IMG/VR virus record: IMGVR_UViG_3300032561_000025
Location: 1 to 58,715 of that record
DNA from: a virus
Reading direction: 5' to 3' (one strand)
DNA: 58,715 nucleotides
The stretch's first letter is position 1. Each line of letters starts with the position of its first letter. The position numbers and the translations under genes are program-made. Shown here piece by piece: positions 41,016-48,568 of the stretch. Under the pieces are notes generated by a model, which had not been told where the DNA came from, searched no databases, and was given only the letters and a program-made list of their open reading frames with translations.

Positions 41016-42251
41016 ATGACTGAAATACCCTCCGAGTCAGAGAAAATCCCTGACGAGCCAAAGACCGAAATTGTTGAATTGTCCGCTCTGGAAACAATCG
41101 AGCGTGCTCAGATCGACTCCCAAATATCCACCGCACGGAAATTCCCCCGTGTGCTGTCCAAGGTAAAGGCCGATATGCTGACTTTCGCCACGCTGGACGA
41201 GGAAACCGCAGCCTCCTGCTTCTACACCCTTCCGCGAGGAGGGAAGGTAATTCAGGGGCCGAGCATCCGTCTGGCCGAAATTGCGGTCAGTTGCTACGGG
41301 AATATGCGGACCGGGGCTCGCGTGATCGACGTACAGGCGTCCGGGGACAACCCCCATGTCGTTGTCCAAGCCGTCGCGCATGACCTCGAAAGGAACCTCG
41401 CCATTTCCATCGAGAAACGGCGCAGGATCTTCAAGAAGAAGAACAAGCCGAATATTGACGAGGATGACATCAATCTCGCCTGCAACGCCTGCATCGCCAT
41501 CGCCTTCCGCGATGCCGCCTTCAAGGTGGTCCCCCTCGCCCTGATTAAGCCCGTTTTCGACCGGGCGAAGCGGGTTGCGGTCGGCGAGGTCAGCAGCCTT
41601 GTCGAGAAACGCGGGAAAATCATCGACCGCCTGAAGCAGATGGGCGTCATGGAAAACCGTATTTTGGCAGTCGTTGACTGTCAGAAGGTTGAGGATGTCA
41701 CCATCGACAAGCTCGAAATCCTGATCGGCCTCGGGACCGCTCTCAAGGATGGAGAGACAACCATCGAGGAGGCATTCCCCACCGCCCCCCAGACCGAACT
41801 TCGCAGGCCGTTGTTTAAACAAGCGGACTCGGCCCATCCCGCCGGAACCACGGGATCGCCACCGGCCAGCGGTTCTGCCCCGGCCACATCGGCGGCAGAC
41901 TCCCACCCGGATCTTGAGGCGCAGACTCCTCCCGCTGCCCCGCCGCAGCCTCAGGAACCGCCCAAGCGCGGCCCCGGTCGCCCGAGGAAGGTACAGGATG
42001 CCCCACCGGCTCCCACGGCCCCCAGCGAGCCTGAAATCACCCCGCAGGAGCGCGAGACGATGATCAACCGGATGCAGCAGGAGATGCTGAACGGGAACGT
42101 CAGCGAAACTCGCCTCTTCGCCTACGCCAAGAATCTGCCCGGCATGGTTCACGAAGGCGCGGCAAGCGTGTGGGAACTGAAATCCTCCGCTCTTGCCAAG
42201 CTGGAAAAGGCAATAACCGGGCTTTCGACAATTCCCCATCCCCCAGCCTAA
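41016..42251 (+). CDS. Single-strand annealing-like recombination protein with AT-hook
   Basis: A 411-residue protein. Residues 40-240 hold the segments ETAASCFYTLPRGG, IQGPSIRLAEIA and NACIAIAFRDAAFKVVP, which I associate with a phage family paired with RecB-like nucleases and thought to be annealing proteins. The C-terminal third is Pro/Ala-rich and contains KRGPGRPRKVQ near residue 320, a good AT-hook (GRP core) for the minor groove of AT-rich DNA, then a helical end. It is the first gene of the recombination operon and has no Shine-Dalgarno. GTTTAAAC at 41813 is read as Phe-Lys. Confidence 0.68.
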   Translation: MTEIPSESEKIPDEPKTEIVELSALETIERAQIDSQISTARKFPRVLSKVKADMLTFATLDEETAASCFYTLPRGGKVIQGPSIRLAEIAVSCYGNMRTGARVIDVQASGDNPHVVVQAVAHDLERNLAISIEKRRRIFKKKNKPNIDEDDINLACNACIAIAFRDAAFKVVPLALIKPVFDRAKRVAVGEVSSLVEKRGKIIDRLKQMGVMENRILAVVDCQKVEDVTIDKLEILIGLGTALKDGETTIEEAFPTAPQTELRRPLFKQADSAHPAGTTGSPPASGSAPATSAADSHPDLEAQTPPAAPPQPQEPPKRGPGRPRKVQDAPPAPTAPSEPEITPQERETMINRMQQEMLNGNVSETRLFAYAKNLPGMVHEGAASVWELKSSALAKLEKAITGLSTIPHPPA

Positions 42252-42252
42252 C

Positions 42253-43398
42253 ATGAGCGAGGAAAATCCTTCCGTCGAAGTCGGGGAAAATCCTGACTCC
42301 CGTCGTGGCCTGCCAAGCGCATCGGAGTACCCCCGGATACATGGGTGTCCGGGGTATCTCCAGCTAAAGAGAAAATTACCCCATAGGGATCCGGTGGTTT
42401 TTGACTACACCGAGAGCGGAAAACGAATTCACGCTTATCTGGCTGATCCATCGTCTGATAAGAAAATGTTGGGGCTCAAGGACGAGGAAATTGAATTCGC
42501 TGTCCGGTGCTGGGAGCAGTGGATCTCCATGCTCGACAAATATTTCCCGGCAGTCGATCCCGCGACTGCCGTCGAGGATATTGTCGAGCGCAGAATATTC
42601 CTGAAGGGTCCGGACGGCAGGGATATTTTCAGCGGACAACTCGACCGAATCATGGTCGCGCCGAAATTAATCATCGGCACCGACTGGAAAACCGGACGCA
42701 TACCGGTTGAAAGCGTCGAGTCGAATATGCAGATCAGAGCCTATGTCGTTCTGATCGCAGAACTTCTAGGTTATGATCGGACCATCCTGATGTCGATCAT
42801 TCAGCCGTGGATTTCCCAGACTCCAATCCTCGTTGAATACGGCCCCGAGGAAATCAAGAAGGCGAGGGAGGAATTATTTGCCACCCTGCGCCTTGCCGAG
42901 GAGCCCAATGCCCTCCGGATCCCCGGTGAGCACTGCCGTTACTGCCCATGCCGGGCAAACTGCGAAGAAGCGAAATTTGTCACTATGGAGCTTTCCAAGG
43001 TAGAGCCCGCTACCCTTACCTCAAACGACCAGATTGCGGCCTTCCTAGGCCGTGTATCGCTTGCGGAAAAGGTCATTGAGGCGGTAAAGGCAGAGGCCAA
43101 GCGCAGGATCGAGGCCGGTGAGGTAATACCCGGATGGTGCCTTCGCCCCGGTCGCAAGATGGATGAAATCACCGATGCCGAGTTGGTTTTCACCCGCGCC
43201 TCAAATCTCGGCGTAACCCCACAGCAGTTCATGTCTGCCGTCAAAATCGTAAAGGGATCCCTGAAGGATGCCGTGAAAGCGGCCACCAATCAGAAGGGTA
43301 AATCATTGGACGAAACGATGGCAGTCCTGCTCGATGGTTGCGTCACGGAAAAGTTGGCGGCTTCGTTCCTAGCGCAGGAAACCAAACCGTCTGTTTAA
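42253..43398 (+). CDS. RecB/Cas4-like exonuclease (DUF2800-like)
   Basis: A 381-residue nuclease of the PD-(D/E)XK fold. Residues 133-160 contain FSGQLDRIMV and GTDWKTGR, the D...DWK core. The C-terminal cysteines (GEHCRYCPCRANCEE) match the Fe-S clamp of Cas4/AddB-like proteins. It starts one base after the annealing gene's stop and probably resects DNA for it. Its stop TAA is supplied by a GTTTAAAC. Confidence 0.85.
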   Translation: MSEENPSVEVGENPDSRRGLPSASEYPRIHGCPGYLQLKRKLPHRDPVVFDYTESGKRIHAYLADPSSDKKMLGLKDEEIEFAVRCWEQWISMLDKYFPAVDPATAVEDIVERRIFLKGPDGRDIFSGQLDRIMVAPKLIIGTDWKTGRIPVESVESNMQIRAYVVLIAELLGYDRTILMSIIQPWISQTPILVEYGPEEIKKAREELFATLRLAEEPNALRIPGEHCRYCPCRANCEEAKFVTMELSKVEPATLTSNDQIAAFLGRVSLAEKVIEAVKAEAKRRIEAGEVIPGWCLRPGRKMDEITDAELVFTRASNLGVTPQQFMSAVKIVKGSLKDAVKAATNQKGKSLDETMAVLLDGCVTEKLAASFLAQETKPSV

Positions 43399-43401
43399 AC
43401 A

Positions 43402-43563
43402 GTGATCTACTATCATCCCATAATTGTTTCCATCGCGGTAATTCTTGTTTTGTGTCCTGCGGCTTTTTACCTGATTTTCAGGTTGATGGACAAATACCAA
43501 GAAATTGACGATCCAACTCGCCGCCTTGGAAATCCGTTCGATCCGGATGACCGAAGACCGTGA
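43402..43563 (+). CDS. Small membrane protein, 53 aa
   Basis: A GTG-started ORF with one hydrophobic helix (IIVSIAVILVLCPAAFYLIF), then a charged tail (DDPTRRLGNPFDPDDRRP). It is 3 bp past the exonuclease stop and is the last gene of the recombination operon. Unknown function; a membrane anchor or inhibitor is possible. Confidence 0.6.
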   Translation: MIYYHPIIVSIAVILVLCPAAFYLIFRLMDKYQEIDDPTRRLGNPFDPDDRRP

Positions 43564-43678
43564 CGATAAGTTTTGGCTTGATATTACCCTAAACTGCTAA
43601 TAGTCCGTCATTCAACATTGAATAATCCGGAAATCCACAGGGGTTTCTAGCTGTGCCGAGCCGATCACTTCAAGGGGA
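43564..43678. other. Gap after recombination operon
   Basis: About 115 bp with no ORF that I can support. It contains a short palindrome ATTCAACATTGAAT near 43612 and leads into the terminator. Confidence 0.5.
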
Positions 43679-43715
43679 GGGCTTGGGGGCGCACAACCCC
43701 CAAGCCCTTTTTGTT
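43679..43715 (+). terminator. Strong Rho-independent terminator
   Basis: GGGCTTGGGGG, loop CGCACAA, CCCCCAAGCCC: an 11-bp perfect stem followed by TTTTTGTTT. It ends the rightward recombination operon, facing the leftward adhesin/envelope operon that ends at 43746. No T run is present on the other strand. Confidence 0.9.
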
Positions 43716-43745
43716 TCTTGAGCCCCCCGATGCCGAGCCGGGAAA

Positions 43746-44153
43746 TCAATTCTGCGCCGTGCCCTTGTGCGTTCCGTCAAGCTCTAGGATCAGGTGGTCG
43801 AGCTTGCTCTCCATCCGGTCCTGCTTTTGGTTTCCTAAGGCGATCAGTTCCTTCAACGACGCCATTTCCTTGTCCCTACCCTGAACCTGCTGCTGCCATT
43901 CGGCGCGAGGAACAAATAGGGCCATGTCGTGCTCAGTCGTATTCGTCTGGACGTACTGCTCAAGCGGCTTGAATCGGAGATCAATGTCTTTGAACTCTTG
44001 GTCGAATTGACCGCGAGCGTAGCTAATGCTAACGACGGTCCCGGCGATCCCCATCAATATAGGGATCAATGCTGCCATGATGATTTCTGCCCACCTCGAC
44101 CGCTTTTCGTCCTGATGGGAGGAGTTTTCGCCGTGGTAGGTCGGAGGACTCAT
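43746..44153 (-). CDS. Membrane-anchored coiled-coil protein, 135 aa
   Basis: A charged N-terminus (about 20 residues) is followed by a membrane helix (IIMAALIPILMGIAGTVVSI) and a long coiled coil. One membrane helix plus a periplasmic-type coiled coil recalls spanins or XhlA-like hemolysin proteins. It overlaps the lipase gene by ATGA and ends the leftward operon. Confidence 0.62.
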   Translation of the reverse strand: MSPPTYHGENSSHQDEKRSRWAEIIMAALIPILMGIAGTVVSISYARGQFDQEFKDIDLRFKPLEQYVQTNTTEHDMALFVPRAEWQQQVQGRDKEMASLKELIALGNQKQDRMESKLDHLILELDGTHKGTAQN

Positions 44154-44761
44154 GGTGTACCTTTTGTTAGACTCGCTGCATAAGTTGAAAGTTCATGGCA
44201 GTAAACCACCCCTCCCGGCTTGGGAGGAAGGATGTGGGTCACGCTGGGAAGGTCGGGATACCCGAGCAGCGGCAGATGCGGGACAACATCGTTTGCCATC
44301 TGAAACGCCGTTCCCTTCAGGGTCTTGAGGACGTTGATTGCCCGGTCCGAAATCATCTTCGGGCAGGCGAACAGGCAGTATTCCTTGGAGCCGTACTCGA
44401 CCGCCCATAATGCGGCCAGCGGACCTCCACGCGAATGCCCACCCACAATCGCCCAGTCGTACTCGTTTAAACTCTTGCCCGAGGACGTTCTCAGGCTCTC
44501 GTATGTTCCCCAGATACCAGCGGCCACCTCGCCGTATGGCGTATCGTCAGGCTCGATCTCGCAGTCTAGGATCCATTCTTCAAGCGTGCGGGTGCCTGCG
44601 AAGCCAATCGTCAGGCACCCCGTATCGTCAAGGCACACGGCCCCGTAGGGAACCATCCTGTCGCCCATGTCCAGACCGAGGATCGTGTCGATCACATGGA
44701 CGTTCGCAGCGGGTAGGGCATACGCCGCTGCGATTGCGGACAGGTACGGGGCCGGGTTCAT
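44150..44761 (-). CDS. Lipase-like alpha/beta hydrolase
   Basis: A 203-residue protein with the class 3 lipase pattern: TIGFAGTRTLEEWILD (oxyanion region), the nucleophile elbow GGHSRGG with Ser in GxSxG, a FACPKM strand, and a later ANDVVPHLP segment with the Asp and the following His region. It would cleave ester bonds of lipids. A lipase in a phage is uncommon and suggests attack on a host membrane, perhaps the outer one, either at lysis or at entry. Confidence 0.78.
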   Translation of the reverse strand: MNPAPYLSAIAAAYALPAANVHVIDTILGLDMGDRMVPYGAVCLDDTGCLTIGFAGTRTLEEWILDCEIEPDDTPYGEVAAGIWGTYESLRTSSGKSLNEYDWAIVGGHSRGGPLAALWAVEYGSKEYCLFACPKMISDRAINVLKTLKGTAFQMANDVVPHLPLLGYPDLPSVTHILPPKPGGVVYCHELSTYAASLTKGTP

Positions 44762-44765
44762 GCGG

Positions 44766-45074
44766 CTACTTTAGCTGCATCGTGGTCGCCGCGCCCGCTC
44801 CGTTGACCACATCCAGTTGGAACACCGGATTCACGATGTCGTGGATGGTCACATGGAGTTCTTGGGCCGTGATCTCCGTGGAGGTCTTGGTGATGTTCTT
44901 CCCGGTGATGGTGCCTCCCGCACCGCCCGTCACGCCAACGACGAGGTTGAGTTGGCCGATGGTGCCGTTGGGGATGTGCTGGTTGATGAAGCCGTCAGGG
45001 GTGATGACGCAGCCGCCGAAGGCGAGGGCCAGAGGCAGCGAGATGAGAGTGGTCAGGATTCGTTTGATGTTCAT
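44766..45074 (-). CDS. Putative outer-membrane lipoprotein, 102 aa
   Basis: From the ATG at 45074 (ATGA overlap). An N-terminal signal (KRILTTLISLPLALAFGGC) ends in a lipobox-like AFGGC, so the mature Cys could be acylated. The rest is beta-rich and short. In lysis cassettes such proteins are outer-membrane spanin subunits, and the coiled-coil membrane protein two genes downstream could be the partner. Confidence 0.68.
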   Translation of the reverse strand: MNIKRILTTLISLPLALAFGGCVITPDGFINQHIPNGTIGQLNLVVGVTGGAGGTITGKNITKTSTEITAQELHVTIHDIVNPVFQLDVVNGAGAATTMQLK

Positions 45075-45346
45075 GGGGTGGGAAGGGTTGGCGGGGCGAA
45101 GATGTTGGGGAAGGGATGATTTTGAAGGTATCCCCTGACATCGGCCAGCCCGGTGAAGAAGGGAACCGCGCAGAGGTGGATCAATTCCACCTCGATTGTG
45201 TGGGGCTGTAGGTCGAGGTGGGCAGCACCATCGGCAACGGCAATGCCGCCACCAACGGGAGCACCCACGGGGAACCCATCGATAAAGCCCGTGAAGAAGG
45301 CGGCAAGAGCACCGCCGAACCAGACCTTGAATGCTGATGTGTTCAT
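45071..45346 (-). CDS. Small membrane protein, 91 aa
   Basis: From the ATG at 45346 (ATGA overlap with the protease gene). A membrane helix (FKVWFGGALAAFFTGFIDGF) is followed by a Gly/Ala-rich hydrophobic segment and a soluble end. Could be a holin or accessory membrane protein; not recognised. Confidence 0.6.
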   Translation of the reverse strand: MNTSAFKVWFGGALAAFFTGFIDGFPVGAPVGGGIAVADGAAHLDLQPHTIEVELIHLCAVPFFTGLADVRGYLQNHPFPNIFAPPTLPTP

Positions 45347-46125
45347 GTGATTTGGGCCAAATCGGACTGGAGGGTTGCGAGGTCGAATCCTGACGGGGAT
45401 TCCCCGTTTGCCTCGATCCACTCGGGGGTAAGGCAGGCGTAGGCTTCATCAAAATACCTGTTCCAGAAGTCCCATGTCATCCTCTGCTTCTGCCCCCAAG
45501 TGATGCAGGTGAGTCCGTCCTCGTCAGCCGCGACGATAATGACGCAGTGTCCTCCCCATGAGCCGGGGGATCCAGCCGGGGTGGGATCGATGTCCCATAC
45601 GCCGCCAACCTGAGCCTGAGCCGACACAGGAAGCGCAACCCCCGTGTAGAGGAATCCGAACAGGTAGAGGGCCTGCATCACCTCCACCTTGTTCAAGGGG
45701 TTCACAGCGGCATACGCAGCTATCCTGTGGCCCGTCCCAGCGATGCCGTTAGTCCTCCAGTAGTTGAGGACGTTCAACTCGATCCCCCCCTGATCCGTTG
45801 AGGGGTCTGCGGGGTTGAACCCGCAAGCCGCCTCGTAGGCCAGCAGGATGTCATGGTCCGAGATAGTCACCTCGGGGGGATTTGCGTTCGCCGTGATCGT
45901 CTGAACCGCATGGCCCATCCCTGAACAGGTGCAGCATCCGTAACGGTCGTTGTTCATCATTCCGCATGGGAAGGTGACAAGCTTAGTCCAATCCACGCTC
46001 GCGGGGGGAGGAGGCAATGCCCTAACGTACTTCGCTAGGCGCAGCGTGCGCGGATCATGGCGAGGGCTTTTCTTGCCCAGCTTCACCTTGAGGAAATCGG
46101 TACTCGCATGAGTTGGATTCGGCAT
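45343..46125 (-). CDS. Papain-like (C1-family) cysteine protease
   Basis: A 260-residue protein. NDRYGCCTCSGMGHA near residue 60 is the active-site Cys region of phage C1-like proteases, and GSWGGHCVIIVAADEDG holds the catalytic His. WGQ and a tryptophan-rich end complete the usual fold. No signal peptide is seen. In a phage it may act on virion maturation, or on host envelope proteins together with the lipase. The N-terminal 20 residues are disordered. Confidence 0.72.
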   Translation of the reverse strand: MPNPTHASTDFLKVKLGKKSPRHDPRTLRLAKYVRALPPPPASVDWTKLVTFPCGMMNNDRYGCCTCSGMGHAVQTITANANPPEVTISDHDILLAYEAACGFNPADPSTDQGGIELNVLNYWRTNGIAGTGHRIAAYAAVNPLNKVEVMQALYLFGFLYTGVALPVSAQAQVGGVWDIDPTPAGSPGSWGGHCVIIVAADEDGLTCITWGQKQRMTWDFWNRYFDEAYACLTPEWIEANGESPSGFDLATLQSDLAQIT

Positions 46126-46237
46126 CGTAGGGGGGAAGGTTGAGATAGAGGTGATGAAGGTGATCGTAGGTGGGATCGAATCGCTGGCAGGAGTCAGTGA
46201 AGGGGCATCCGGCTCCGTCGCAGCGGGGTTCGATCAT
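46055..46237 (-). CDS. Small Cys-rich protein, 60 aa
   Basis: From the ATG at 46237. Cysteines in CDGAGC, DSCQRFDP and SCEYRF suggest a small metal-binding fold. Its frame is the +1 frame of the upstream gene at a run of nine Cs, so the two might be fused (see findings). It overlaps the protease start by 71 bp, which lowers confidence. Confidence 0.45.
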   Translation of the reverse strand: MIEPRCDGAGCPFTDSCQRFDPTYDHLHHLYLNLPPYDAESNSCEYRFPQGEAGQEKPSP

Positions 46238-46523
46238 GGGTTGTCGGGAGGGGGTGGCGGGGGGGGGCGTAGAGATACCAGTCGCCCTTCCCATCGGCAT
46301 CCACAACCTCGTCAACGAGGACTAGGGAGGGGTTGGTGGAGGGGTCGCCGTAGACGGCCTGCACTTCGCTTGCCCAGTCTATGCCGTAGAGGGTGCCGTT
46401 CGTGGAGACGCCTGACCACTGGTTATATGACCCGTGGTAGGTGTCCCGCAGGTACAGGCAAACCTTGGCGTCGGCGTCCTGCGCGGCGGCGTAGCTGTTG
46501 AAGGTTAAGAAGGTGCGGCTCAT
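46194..46523 (-). CDS. Hypothetical protein, 109 aa, ending beyond a C9 run
   Basis: From the ATG at 46523 (ATGA overlap). A beta-rich protein (begins MSRTFLTFNSYAAAQDADAK) ending DWYLYAPP. Everything after the C9 homopolymer (Pro-rich and basic) looks unnatural, which suggests the real protein continues in the next frame. Unknown function. Confidence 0.6.
   Translation of the reverse strand: MSRTFLTFNSYAAAQDADAKVCLYLRDTYHGSYNQWSGVSTNGTLYGIDWASEVQAVYGDPSTNPSLVLVDEVVDADGKGDWYLYAPPRHPLPTTHDRTPLRRSRMPLH
46259..46267 (-). repeat. G9/C9 homopolymer at a gene junction
   Basis: Nine consecutive Gs on the plus strand (nine Cs in the mRNA) fall at the end of the DWYLYA frame. Loss of one base would join the 109-residue and 60-residue frames into one continuous protein. 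It may be a phase-variable site, a frameshift site or an indel error. Confidence 0.8.
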
Positions 46524-48562
46524 GGCGTGACGATCTTCCACTTGCTAATCTGATAATTTGCGATTTGGGCCTGTGTCGCTGCGCTGTCGGCTGCGCTGCG
46601 CAGGAGAAGTTCGCTGACTAGGATGTTCGTGTATTGGGACGATCCGGTTCCTGCACCGCTCCCGAGCGTCAGCCCGTTCATGTTGTTTGCGCCGGGGGTC
46701 ACGTTTACCGTAATGGGTGCGGTTAGGTTGACCTTCCCCGATGAGCTTGCCCCGTTGAATACAAACGCGGAAGCGCATAGGTTCTGGGTTGCCTTCGTGT
46801 TGGAAAAGCCGCTGGTGGCGTTTGAGCCAGCGTAAAGCCGAAGCGGCTTTGTGGGTGTGTCGGCCCCCACAACGAAAAGCGCACCCGTATTGTAGGTGCC
46901 GCCATCAAACACATCCTGATAGGTTGGCGTTGTGCCGGAATTTAGCAGGGAGAATGTCGCATAGATGGACTCCGGCTGCGCGTAGCTAAACGGCGCACTT
47001 GCCATGTAGCTGCTCGTCCCGTTGAAGTACGCGCAATTTTGGCCCACGACGCACGCGCCGCCGTTGATCGTCCAGACCTCGCCCGTAGTGGCAGTCCATG
47101 TCGCGCCCGAGGAGTAGCTGGCGTTCGGGTTGCAGGTGAGGGTTGCCACCGCGCTTGCCACCGTGACGCTGTAGATGCTGCCCGTCCACGGCCCCACCGT
47201 TGCAGTTACTGCGGCGTTTGTGAGCGTATGAACCGATCCAACCGTCCCTAGCGGGGTTGACCCGTTCTGCGTGAAGGTCGCGCCCACCCCGTCAGTCCAT
47301 GCGATTGCCAGCGTGCCGCGTGCGCCCGCCGTGATGGAGCAGGCAGAGGTCGAGTCCACGTTCGTCGCCGCGCTGCCATCGCCCACCACAAGGCGCACAA
47401 CTCCCGTTGTGAGCAGAAGCACGCGAATCCCGTTGTTGCCGCTCAACTTGTCAAAGAGGGTTACGTTCGATGCGGGCGCATAGCTGGACAGGGCCAAGTC
47501 AAAGGTGAGCGTCGTATTGCCCGTAATGGTCTGCGTTGGCGTGGTCAGCGTGTATCCCGCCGTGCCATTGTTGTAAGAGTATTTCGTCCCTGCATACGCC
47601 AGCAATAATGGCTCGCTGGCAGCTACTAATTGCACGAGGTCCCTCTCGCCTGCGATGCGTGCTCCTGTCGCGCCGGTGCTGGCGATCGTCACCGTCGCCT
47701 GCGCGTTGTTCGGATTGAACTCCGTGAACTGGGGTAACAGCTTTGCCACCCGCGAGAAGTCCGCGTCAAACACAAGGTAGGCGTTGCTGATCGGACCCGT
47801 GTTCGTCGTTCCGCTGGCGATGGAGTTGTAGACACAGGCGCGATACATGACACCGGCCATATTGCCGTTGTTCTGCTCCGTGGCCCCAAGCTCAAGCTGA
47901 TAGGTTCCCGCGTGGATCGCCCCGGAGGCTATTGTCTGCTGCGCCCCAAGCGTTGACCAAGAAATGCCGTCCGGCGAAATGTAGAAGTTGACGTGTCCCG
48001 ACGAAGCCTCGTATGTCACCCTGCACCACGAAACGGAATAGGCCGCAAGCCCGGTTGCGTTCTGTGAAGTCGCCGCCCGCGTCGAACTCCCGTTGGTGCT
48101 CGTCAAGAAAACGAACCTGCCGCTGGAGTTTATGTAGAAGGTGTAGTCCCGGCTCGTGGAGACATCGTCCTTCGAGATCAGGCTTGGGTTGTTCGGCTGG
48201 GATGACCAACTCGACAGCATGATCTGGCACCTTAGATCAATGTCGCCCGTTATTTGCAGCGCAGCGGAACTCGGCGCCCAAGCGTAGTTATATGTGACCC
48301 CATTCAGCACCAAGCAATTCGTGGAGCTGTTGCCGCTGCGATCCGCGATCAGCGAAATCTTCGGAGGAGACGAACTGTCGCACTGGTAGGTCGCGTCGGA
48401 CTTGCTGCCTTGAAGCGAATACAGAGCCGCGGCACCGCCCGACTTGCTGAACAGGTAGCCGACATTCGATCCGCTAAGAATCGAAGCCCATTGCGCCGAA
48501 ACAGGCAGGACCGCAGCCGCAAGCAGGGCGAGCAGAACTGCTAAACGGTGGAGGAATTTCAT
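46520..48562 (-). CDS. Large adhesin-like protein with signal peptide
   Basis: A 680-residue beta-rich protein. Residues 1-24 are a clear Sec signal (basic start, then LAVLLALLAAAVLPVSAQ with a SAQ cleavage site). The rest has several LamG/concanavalin-like sandwich repeats (DIDLRCQIMLSSW, ITGNTTLTFDLALSSYA, PWTGSIYSVTVASA). Such domains bind glycans. It is encoded among tail fibre genes but carries an export signal, which is odd for a virion protein assembled in the cytoplasm. GTTTAAAC is absent from this gene. Confidence 0.68.
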   Translation of the reverse strand: MKFLHRLAVLLALLAAAVLPVSAQWASILSGSNVGYLFSKSGGAAALYSLQGSKSDATYQCDSSSPPKISLIADRSGNSSTNCLVLNGVTYNYAWAPSSAALQITGDIDLRCQIMLSSWSSQPNNPSLISKDDVSTSRDYTFYINSSGRFVFLTSTNGSSTRAATSQNATGLAAYSVSWCRVTYEASSGHVNFYISPDGISWSTLGAQQTIASGAIHAGTYQLELGATEQNNGNMAGVMYRACVYNSIASGTTNTGPISNAYLVFDADFSRVAKLLPQFTEFNPNNAQATVTIASTGATGARIAGERDLVQLVAASEPLLLAYAGTKYSYNNGTAGYTLTTPTQTITGNTTLTFDLALSSYAPASNVTLFDKLSGNNGIRVLLLTTGVVRLVVGDGSAATNVDSTSACSITAGARGTLAIAWTDGVGATFTQNGSTPLGTVGSVHTLTNAAVTATVGPWTGSIYSVTVASAVATLTCNPNASYSSGATWTATTGEVWTINGGACVVGQNCAYFNGTSSYMASAPFSYAQPESIYATFSLLNSGTTPTYQDVFDGGTYNTGALFVVGADTPTKPLRLYAGSNATSGFSNTKATQNLCASAFVFNGASSSGKVNLTAPITVNVTPGANNMNGLTLGSGAGTGSSQYTNILVSELLLRSAADSAATQAQIANYQISKWKIVTP

Positions 48563-48568
48563 GGCTGA

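Noticed and set aside
41037-42254. 405-residue minus-strand ORF opposite the annealing protein
   Set aside because: Shadow of a GC-rich gene; no motifs, and the plus-strand gene has clear family features.
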